Origin: Candidatus Peregrinibacteria bacterium UBA1369
Lineage (GTDB): Bacteria > Patescibacteriota > Gracilibacteria > UBA1369
Reading direction: 5' to 3'
NCBI GenBank assembly: GCA_002305925.1
Contig: DBRL01000001.1
Coordinates: 1 to 5,323, forward strand
Length of the DNA stretch: 5,323 bases
Shown here one piece after another: positions 1 through 4,562 of this stretch. Positions within the stretch are counted from its first letter, which is position 1. Each line of letters begins with the position of its first letter. The notes under the pieces were generated by a model. That model saw nothing but the letters and a program-made list of their open reading frames with translations. It was not told the DNA's origin and made no database searches. The translations under genes and the position numbers were made by a program.

Positions 1-909
1 CGCGGCGACGAGTGGCTGGCTTCAGTGCCGCTGCATCTGCAGCTTTTCGCGGCCATGGGCTGGGAACCGCCTTTTTTTGCCCATCTCGCCCCGATCCAGA
101 AAACCGAGGGGGGCTCCAGGCGCAAGCTCAGCAAGCGCAAAGACCCCGAGGCCGGCATGTCCTACTACGGCGAACAGGGCTATCCAAAGGCCGCCGTCAT
201 TGATTATCTGCTCAATCTGGCCAATTCCAATTTCGAGGATTGGCGCAGGGAAAATCCGCGTCAATCATACCGGGATTTCCGGGTCACTTTTGAAAAACTC
301 GGCAGCTCGGGCGGCGCTCTCTTTGACTTTGTCAAACTGGGCAATATCAGCCGCGAAATCATTGCCGGCTACACGGCCGAACAGGTATACGGCGAAGCTC
401 TGGAATGGTCGCAAAAGTATGATCTCGAACTGGCTGTCCTCCTGGAAAAAGATGCCGATTACGCCAAAAACATTCTCAATATTGAGCGCGAAAACGCGCA
501 GAAACCGCGCAAGGACATCGCCAAATGGTCTGATCTGCGCGCCGAAATCGCCTATTTTTTTGATGAAAATTTCAGCCTCGACCCGGCCGCGGCGTTGGAG
601 CAGCTGCAGGGACTGAGCGTGGAGCAAATCAGGGCCATTATCGCCGACTTTCTGCAAATATATGACGAGGCCACGCCCAAGGATACCTGGTTCGAACAGA
701 TCAAATCGATTACCCGCGCCCACGGTTTCGCCGATGACATGAAGGCTTTTCGGACCAATCCGGAAAACTTCAAGGGCAGCATCGTCGATGTTACCAGAAT
801 CTTTCGGGTCTTGCTGACCGGCCGCGGCAATACCCCCGATCTCTATGAACTGATGCACGTCATGGGCCGGGAAAGGCTCGAACGCCGGCTCGCTCTGCTA
901 GGGGGCTAA
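1..909 (+). CDS. gltX: Glutamyl-tRNA synthetase, C-terminal part (5' end outside window)
   Basis: Cytoplasmic class I aminoacyl-tRNA synthetase that charges tRNA(Glu) with glutamate using ATP. The frame is open from base 1 and begins RGDEWLASVPLHLQ, a typical GltX segment of the catalytic domain, so the gene starts upstream; the GTG at 25 is an internal Val codon, not a start. The KMSKS-type ATP loop is visible as KLSKR (bases 124-138, followed by KDPEA). The rest is the helical anticodon-binding half ending VLLTGRGNTPDLYELM...LALLGG, with TAA at 907-909. The 302 codons present are somewhat over half of a usual GltX; the N-terminal HIGH motif lies outside the window. The sequence resembles GltX of Clostridia and CPR bacteria; whether it is discriminating or non-discriminating cannot be judged here. 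Its last 12 bases overlap the end of the opposing kinase-like gene, so the two transcripts converge. Confidence 0.96.
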   Translation, partial: RGDEWLASVPLHLQLFAAMGWEPPFFAHLAPIQKTEGGSRRKLSKRKDPEAGMSYYGEQGYPKAAVIDYLLNLANSNFEDWRRENPRQSYRDFRVTFEKLGSSGGALFDFVKLGNISREIIAGYTAEQVYGEALEWSQKYDLELAVLLEKDADYAKNILNIERENAQKPRKDIAKWSDLRAEIAYFFDENFSLDPAAALEQLQGLSVEQIRAIIADFLQIYDEATPKDTWFEQIKSITRAHGFADDMKAFRTNPENFKGSIVDVTRIFRVLLTGRGNTPDLYELMHVMGRERLERRLALLGG

Positions 910-1776
910 AGAATCGGTTTTCAACGATAGGGCTTCTGCCAAGGCAAGTGCGGTTTTTGGCCTCTTTTTATCTGGCAGATTCATAATCTGTACGAGTTTG
1001 CCTGCAAAGCTGATACTTTGTTTCTCGACACCATCAAAGGAATAGACACCGTCTGCAATCTGTTTTAAGCGTTCTTCTCTGGTTTTTGTGTTTTTGGCAT
1101 AATCCATGGGATAAATACTCTGTTTAAGTATTGTCAAACAAGTTGCCGCCATGGCAAATATCTCATCCCTCACATCAGTTACTACTTTCTCTTCGTTGAG
1201 CAGCCGTGCTGCGTTTTCAGGAGACAGATAATGATAAGATCCAGGGTAAGTTTGGTCAACTGAATCGAACGGTCTGGAAAACTCAAAATCCACCAGAGAT
1301 GTCTTCGCAATATTGTTTGCAGACGTGGAAAAAATCACATTGTCGGGCTGTATATCACCGTGGATAATTCCTGACTTGTGCATATCGGTAACTGCGGCGA
1401 TTAATCTAGAAAAGTAGTCTTTAAGTAAATTGATATTTGCAGTGGGACGGTCTTCGCAAGGATCAATATATGATATGACGCTATAAATCAGTCCATTAGG
1501 GTCTATTGCGTGATGCAACAGCTTTGGAGCAATATGGTTTGGCAATTTACTGATGATTCTTGCCTCGTTACGTATTCCCCACGATCGGCTTGGTGTGATT
1601 CCTTCTTCTGTTGCTCTGTTGTTGATATCGGCGATTTTTAGCACGATTTTTTGCGTTTCAGTCGTTCCAACCAAAATTGAACCGCGCTTGGAAGGGATGA
1701 CTCGTTCTTGAACAATCCCGAGTCGCGTGGTTATTGTATCTGCCTGCAATTTTGTAAAAGACAGTCTGTTAGGCAT
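898..1776 (-). CDS. Ser/Thr-protein-kinase-like phosphotransferase
   Basis: A 292-aa single-domain kinase-fold protein with no membrane segment or extra domain. Visible elements: candidate ATP-anchoring Lys47 in IVLKIA, helix-C Glu71 in RNEARIISKL, catalytic loop HGDIQPDNVIF (139-149; Asp141, Asn146), metal-binding DFE at 163-165 in place of DFG, GSYHYLSPE (179-187) as an activation-segment/APE equivalent, DEIFAMA (204-210) as the subdomain IX Asp, and KKRPKTA near the C-terminus as the conserved Arg of subdomain XI. The glycine-rich loop is poorly conserved (SKRGSILVG). All catalytic residues seem present, so activity is plausible. HGD plus DFE is reminiscent of choline-kinase/APH enzymes and of the kinase domains of class III/IV lanthipeptide synthetases, while the activation segment looks like a protein kinase; a protein or a small-molecule substrate is possible. 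It starts 2 nt after the stop of the GHMP-like gene, so the two are probably co-translated. The TAG stop lies inside the gltX end. Confidence 0.85.
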   Translation of the reverse strand: MPNRLSFTKLQADTITTRLGIVQERVIPSKRGSILVGTTETQKIVLKIADINNRATEEGITPSRSWGIRNEARIISKLPNHIAPKLLHHAIDPNGLIYSVISYIDPCEDRPTANINLLKDYFSRLIAAVTDMHKSGIIHGDIQPDNVIFSTSANNIAKTSLVDFEFSRPFDSVDQTYPGSYHYLSPENAARLLNEEKVVTDVRDEIFAMAATCLTILKQSIYPMDYAKNTKTREERLKQIADGVYSFDGVEKQSISFAGKLVQIMNLPDKKRPKTALALAEALSLKTDSLAP

Positions 1777-1778
1777 AA

Positions 1779-2777
1779 TTAGCTCTGCTTAATTGTCACT
1801 CCTCTTTTTCTAAAATGATATTTGCCCAGATCGATTAAAGCATAGGTGGTTGCAATCTTTTTTGCTGTTTCAATCTCTTCTCCGTTGGTTTCCCCAATTA
1901 CATAAATACATGGGCCAAAGCTGGACAGACCGGCGGGCAGCCCGTTCTGCCAGAAGGCCGCAAGACACTTCTGGGTCATAACACTTTGTTGGCTTACCTC
2001 AATTTTTTTCATTCCGGTATTATTGAGGTCATGAATTGCTGCACTTAAAGTTTTTAGATTGTGCTCATGTATGGAAGGCAGCACTCCATGATAAATCAGG
2101 GATAGCGCGGTGAGACATTGAATCTCCTCCACAGGCATGACTTCAGAGAAAATCAGGGCTTCCCTTTTACCTTCGATGCCCAAAAAGTTTGGATCATAAA
2201 ATATGGCCACACTCCAATCTTTTGGCATGTCTACACGTGCCAAAATAGGAGGAATATTATCAGGAACACGATGTGACGAGGGCTGGAATTGTCTATCCTG
2301 CTTAGCCAAATGGTGCCCGCCATCAACAATCAGTCCGCCGCTCCAAAAGGTATTCACTCCAATCCCCGATGCCCCACCCCTACGGGTGAGCTTCACTATA
2401 TGACTTTTGGAATAGGGAATGTTTCTTGCGCAAAAGGCGGCCAAGGCAACGGACTGTAGTAGTGTTGTTTTTGAGCCCAGTCCAACATGTTCTGGGGCCA
2501 TCTTGTCAATCGTAATTTCCACCGGGGGAACATCTACATCCTCCAGTCGCGAGATTAGTTGGTCGACCTCATCTTCCGTTCTGAGGGAGTGTTTAACTTG
2601 ATCTGCAAACTCAACCCGCCACTCTTCTGCCGGAGAGGCGGAAACACTTGTACACAAACCGTCAAAAGAAAACCCCGCTCCTCCATATAGTCTGTCGGTA
2701 GCCCGTCCGCAATCTATCAACCCCATGTGTATTCTCGGTGGGGCACAGACCTTTACTTTCTGTAGTCTCTTTTGCAT
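1779..2777 (-). CDS. GHMP-superfamily protein resembling beta-ribofuranosylaminobenzene 5'-phosphate synthase
   Basis: A 332-aa protein. In order: an N-terminal APPRIHMGLID segment (12-22), GGAGFSFD (32-39), the GHMP phosphate-binding loop HVGLGSKTTLLQSVALA (97-113), RRGGASGIGVNTFWSGGLIVDGGH (132-155, described by position as the family-specific block), and AGLSSFGPCIYVI (282-294) near the C-terminus. From memory, the pairing of a GRGxxSGIGVxxFxxGGxIVDGGH block with a GxSSxGPTxYxL block is characteristic of beta-RFAP synthases (COG1907), which condense PRPP with a benzoate derivative, releasing CO2 and PPi, in tetrahydromethanopterin synthesis. No other methanopterin gene is in view, so the substrate here may differ and a true GHMP kinase activity is not excluded. 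It is the first gene of a pair with the kinase-like gene and has its own promoter (2803-2830). No good Shine-Dalgarno precedes ATG 2777, which is supported by the promoter position. Confidence 0.82.
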   Translation of the reverse strand: MQKRLQKVKVCAPPRIHMGLIDCGRATDRLYGGAGFSFDGLCTSVSASPAEEWRVEFADQVKHSLRTEDEVDQLISRLEDVDVPPVEITIDKMAPEHVGLGSKTTLLQSVALAAFCARNIPYSKSHIVKLTRRGGASGIGVNTFWSGGLIVDGGHHLAKQDRQFQPSSHRVPDNIPPILARVDMPKDWSVAIFYDPNFLGIEGKREALIFSEVMPVEEIQCLTALSLIYHGVLPSIHEHNLKTLSAAIHDLNNTGMKKIEVSQQSVMTQKCLAAFWQNGLPAGLSSFGPCIYVIGETNGEEIETAKKIATTYALIDLGKYHFRKRGVTIKQS

Positions 2778-2780
2778 ACT
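2752..2780 (+). promoter_or_regulatory. Possible promoter of the CYTH gene
   Basis: TTTACT (2752-2757), 17 bp and CATACT (2775-2780) match the consensus boxes at 4/6 each. A start near 2787 would give a leader of about 37 nt holding the AAAAGG ribosome site. It would lie within the first codons of the divergent GHMP-like gene. The match is weak, but a promoter must lie close by because the intergenic gap is only 46 bp. Confidence 0.28.
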
Positions 2781-2802
2781 GTTACCAATGAATTAAGGCT
2801 TG

Positions 2803-2830
2803 ATCATACAAAAAGGCTGATATATGTCAA
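2803..2830 (-). promoter_or_regulatory. Sigma70-type promoter of the GHMP-like/kinase-like operon
   Basis: On the minus strand TTGACA (2830-2825) is a perfect -35 box and TATGAT (2808-2803), 16 bp away, is a 5/6 -10 box. Transcription would begin near 2796, about 19 nt before ATG 2777. The -35 overlaps the ATG (2824-2826) of the divergent CYTH gene, and the spacer covers that gene's ribosome site, so polymerase bound here would compete with transcription of the CYTH gene. Confidence 0.66.
2811..2816 (+). promoter_or_regulatory. Ribosome binding site of the CYTH gene
   Basis: AAAAGG is followed by a 7-nt gap and ATG 2824. It decides this start over the in-frame ATG at 2836, and it is notable because none of the minus-strand genes in the block has as clear a site. 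Confidence 0.55.
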
Positions 2831-3486
2831 ATCCAATGTGGAAAAAAGAGATTGAGCGCAAATATATTATTCAAAACATCTCTCAATTTAAAATTTTTCG
2901 TCAACATGCCATCCAAAATGGCCTGATATCAAAATATTCAGGTTTACAGCGTGATTGGGTCCCAGATTTTGCCGGCTCGGAAATGAAAAACAATGGAATT
3001 TTGCTCCGGGTGAGACACACCTCGGTTTACACGGGGAACTTCCCAGAATGGATTATTACATTAAAGATCAAGAACAATATCGACGGTTTACACAAAAACC
3101 ATGAGTTGGAAGCAACCTCGGAATCACCTCAGAGCGTGCAGGCCCTGGAAGCGGATCTAGAGAAAAGATTTCAAAAGAAAATCAATTTGTTAAAACTTGC
3201 TTCTCTTGGGCAGGAATACGCGTCAAAAGTCGGCTTGATTAAACACCGCATTTTACTTGAAAAAAAAAGAGAAGAATTTTCCGATCTTAGCGGCGGCATT
3301 TTATTGGCTTTCGACCAGCTGCCCATGCCATTGGGGACATTTTTGGAACTTGAAACTCGAGAACAAAAACACCTCCTGTCTTGGGAAGTAATTCTTGGGC
3401 TAAAAGGCCTGCCTATTGCCAAAATTGACTACGGAGAAATGGTTAAAAACTTGTCACTGAAGCCAGAAAGAACTTTGGTTTTTTAA
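2824..3486 (+). CDS. CYTH-domain (triphosphate tunnel metalloenzyme-like) protein
   Basis: A 220-aa soluble protein with the CYTH fold signature. The N-terminal ExExK motif is EIERK (9-13). It is followed by basic strands LRVR (61-64) and TLKIK (79-83), acidic HELEA (93-97), the basic strand KHRILLEKKRE (140-150), Asp164 in AFDQL, and LGTFLELE (170-177) carrying Glu175 and Glu177. These alternating Lys/Arg and Glu residues line the tunnel that binds a triphosphate and divalent metal. Known members are tripolyphosphatases, thiamine triphosphatases, class IV adenylate cyclases and mRNA triphosphatases; the exact activity is not readable here. The start at 2824 has a purine-rich AAAAGG at 2811-2816, 7 nt upstream, the best ribosome site in the block; an in-frame ATG at 2836 is less likely. 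The gene is divergent from the GHMP-like gene and its start codon lies inside that gene's -35 box. Its 3' end converges on the P-loop kinase gene with an 8-nt gap. It is AT-rich (18 G+C in bases 2881-2940). Confidence 0.87.
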   Translation: MSNPMWKKEIERKYIIQNISQFKIFRQHAIQNGLISKYSGLQRDWVPDFAGSEMKNNGILLRVRHTSVYTGNFPEWIITLKIKNNIDGLHKNHELEATSESPQSVQALEADLEKRFQKKINLLKLASLGQEYASKVGLIKHRILLEKKREEFSDLSGGILLAFDQLPMPLGTFLELETREQKHLLSWEVILGLKGLPIAKIDYGEMVKNLSLKPERTLVF

Positions 3487-3494
3487 CCTGGGGT

Positions 3495-4073
3495 TCACAG
3501 TTTTATCCCGAAAGCGGGAAGTAGCATTCTCAGCTCACAGACGATTGCGTCAATTGGCCGAGAGGCATCCAACTTTATTTGAGATTCCGCCATGATCTCA
3601 ACAACTTGTGATCCATATGGTGAAGGAGAATTATATTCCGCTTGTTCTACTCTGATAAAGGCCTGTATCGACTTTGGATCTTTTGGGCGACTCGCGAGCA
3701 TGGCTCTGCGAAAGCGCTCTTCTACGCTGCACTGCAAGGAGGCTACTACACCGCCATACTGTTTTATGCGATCTGCATCAAAGCGGTTTCTCAAGTTTTC
3801 GAAACAGACTATCTGCGGGGCTGCACGCTTGCCCGCTTTGACTACATAATCGCCCATGGCCGACAAGCCATGACGTTTTCTCCATATCATATGATAAGCG
3901 GAAAAAGCTGATCTTGAATCAAGCAGCGGTCTTTGGTCTTCTGGCAAGGTTTCCAGGGAATCAAGAAGAATATTGCTCCCGCTAATGCTTAATACCCCAA
4001 ATTCATCGGCCAATTTGCGTGCCAAAGTTGTTTTCCCGGCAGCAGGATGTCCGACTAAGGCAATCAAATTCAT
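3495..4073 (-). CDS. P-loop nucleotide-kinase-like ATPase (dephospho-CoA-kinase/UPF0200-like)
   Basis: A 192-aa P-loop NTPase with the Walker A motif GHPAAGKTT (8-16) at the N-terminus. FENLRN (91-96) resembles the (I)DGIRN-type segment, and SVEERFRRAMLASRPKDPKS (116-135) looks like an arginine-rich LID region, followed by AFIRVEQAEY and a C-terminal IMAESQIKLDAS strand. This order (P-loop, D/E-N-x-R-N, RxxR, RPxDPKxxxxFxxxExxE) recalls archaeal dephospho-CoA-kinase-like proteins (UPF0200) and other nucleotide kinases; this is recognition by memory. It would phosphorylate a nucleotide or a small alcohol with ATP in the cytoplasm. The start ATG (4073-4071) follows the upstream TGA by 1 nt, pointing to translational coupling with the small upstream protein. 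The TGA stop at 3497-3495 is 8 nt from the end of the convergent CYTH gene. Length fits a compact nucleoside-monophosphate-type kinase. Confidence 0.82.
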   Translation of the reverse strand: MNLIALVGHPAAGKTTLARKLADEFGVLSISGSNILLDSLETLPEDQRPLLDSRSAFSAYHMIWRKRHGLSAMGDYVVKAGKRAAPQIVCFENLRNRFDADRIKQYGGVVASLQCSVEERFRRAMLASRPKDPKSIQAFIRVEQAEYNSPSPYGSQVVEIMAESQIKLDASRPIDAIVCELRMLLPAFGIKL

Positions 4074-4074
4074 A

Positions 4075-4353
4075 TCAGCTTGGTAAGCCCAATTTCTTTA
4101 ACCGTGATAACACCTCCAGAGTGATAACAAATTGCAGCCGTTGCTGTCTCCCTTCTTCAACATTTACGTAACTTTCCATGATCACAGTTTGTCCTTCCGT
4201 TGGCAGTTCAACAACTCTGGCCATATTGCCGGCAATGTCATGTTTTTGCAGAAAATATGGCAAAAATTCCTTGTCGGGTAACAAATAATACTCGCCTTCT
4301 CGTAACGGCTCTGACTGGCCTTCAAGATCGGTGGGAGGTAATGTCATGCGCAT
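4075..4353 (-). CDS. Unrecognised protein of about 92 aa, first gene of the operon
   Basis: I do not recognise this family. The protein begins MRMTLPPTDLEGQ and is soluble, with no signal peptide, membrane segment or cysteine motif. It has an acidic first part (EPLREGEYYLLPDKEF), a middle that looks like beta strands (ARVVELPTEGQTVIMES) and a C-terminal LQFVITLEVLSRLKKLGL stretch. The frame can be opened further upstream to a TTG at 4389, but that codon lies between the -35 and -10 of a strong promoter, upstream of the predicted RNA start near 4365, so the start is ATG 4353 or ATG 4347 two codons later. No Shine-Dalgarno is seen, and the leader would be only about 12 nt. Its TGA is 1 nt ahead of the P-loop kinase start, so it may be a partner or regulatory subunit of that enzyme. 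It is probably a real gene because of the promoter and the tight coupling. Confidence 0.68.
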   Translation of the reverse strand: MRMTLPPTDLEGQSEPLREGEYYLLPDKEFLPYFLQKHDIAGNMARVVELPTEGQTVIMESYVNVEEGRQQRLQFVITLEVLSRLKKLGLPS

Positions 4354-4371
4354 ACAATAATAATGATTTGA

Positions 4372-4399
4372 ATTAAAATAGAGCCTCAATAGATGTCAA
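4372..4399 (-). promoter_or_regulatory. Sigma70-type promoter of the small-protein/P-loop-kinase operon
   Basis: On the minus strand TTGACA (4399-4394) is a perfect -35 box. After 16 bp comes TTTAAT (4377-4372), a 5/6 match to TATAAT. A start site near 4365 would leave a leader of about 12 nt before ATG 4353. The position also argues against the upstream TTG codon at 4389 as the translation start. Confidence 0.66.
4389..4397 (+). repeat. Copy 1 of direct repeat ATAGATGTC
   Basis: The 9-mer ATAGATGTC occurs here and again at 4483-4491, both inside the 209-bp gap before prfB and 94 bp apart. This copy overlaps the -35 box of the minus-strand promoter. A one-mismatch version, ATATATGTC, lies at 2820-2828 over the -35 of the other minus-strand promoter. 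Confidence 0.4.
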
Positions 4400-4456
4400 T
4401 GTAACACTAAAAAGCTCTGTGGACAAGTATTGCGCATGGTTGGCAAATCTGATTAA

Positions 4457-4462
4457 TATACT
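4457..4462 (+). promoter_or_regulatory. Possible -10 box for prfB
   Basis: TATACT is a 5/6 match to the -10 consensus and would place the RNA start near 4469, giving a leader of roughly 90 nt before ATG 4563. No good -35 is found at 15-19 bp upstream (TTGCGC at 4430-4435 is 21 bp away), so this is only the best candidate in the gap. Confidence 0.25.
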
Positions 4463-4482
4463 TCTCATGAGACCTTGCTTGC

Positions 4483-4491
4483 ATAGATGTC
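4483..4491 (+). repeat. Copy 2 of direct repeat ATAGATGTC
   Basis: Second copy of the 9-mer found at 4389-4397. It lies just ahead of the inverted repeat in the prfB leader and is not part of a recognisable promoter. Confidence 0.4.
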
Positions 4492-4493
4492 GG

Positions 4494-4517
4494 GCTTTTT
4501 GATAAGCTTAAAAAAGC
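4494..4517 (+). repeat. Inverted repeat in the prfB leader
   Basis: GCTTTTT (4494-4500) and AAAAAGC (4511-4517) are perfect 7-bp inverted arms around a 10-nt loop that itself contains the palindrome TAAGCTTA (4503-4510). The AT-rich stem is weak and followed by ATTTTC, so it is not a convincing terminator. It may be an attenuator or a protein-binding site; it spans the tandem stop codons TGA TAA (4500-4505) of a tiny upstream frame. Confidence 0.4.
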
Positions 4518-4562
4518 ATTTTCAGAATCAGGTTACCTCAGTCAATTAGACGAAATTCCCCC

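Noticed and set aside
25..27. GTG as a start codon for gltX
   Set aside because: The same frame continues upstream to base 1 with conserved RGDEWLAS sequence, so the codon is internal.
265..858. Long minus-strand open frame of 197 codons inside gltX
   Set aside because: Antisense shadow of a well-supported synthetase frame; the translation has no recognisable motif.
938..969. Possible intrinsic terminator after gltX (GCCAA/TTGGC arms, then CTC and five T)
   Set aside because: The stem is only 5 bp with a 14-nt loop and lies inside the coding end of the opposite gene; too weak to call.
3506..3519. Small hairpin TCCCG-AAAG-CGGGA at the CYTH/P-loop-kinase junction
   Set aside because: A clean 5-bp stem, but no T run follows on either strand and it encodes part of the kinase C-terminus.
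4418..4426. DnaA-box-like TGTGGACAA (minus strand TTGTCCACA)
   Set aside because: A single site with one mismatch to TTATCCACA and no other boxes or AT-rich unwinding region nearby; likely chance.
4471..4560. Plus-strand open stretch reading GLFDKLKKAFSESGYLSQ before prfB
   Set aside because: It looks protein-like but has no start codon after the TGA at 4468, and joining it to prfB would need a -1 shift; RF2 is already full length from ATG 4563. It could be a remnant, but nothing supports that.
4523..4562. Programmed +1 frameshift site for prfB
   Set aside because: The frame that would feed a +1 shift ends at TAG 4547, a stop RF2 does not read, and SPF and GGQ positions show the N-terminus is complete without a shift.
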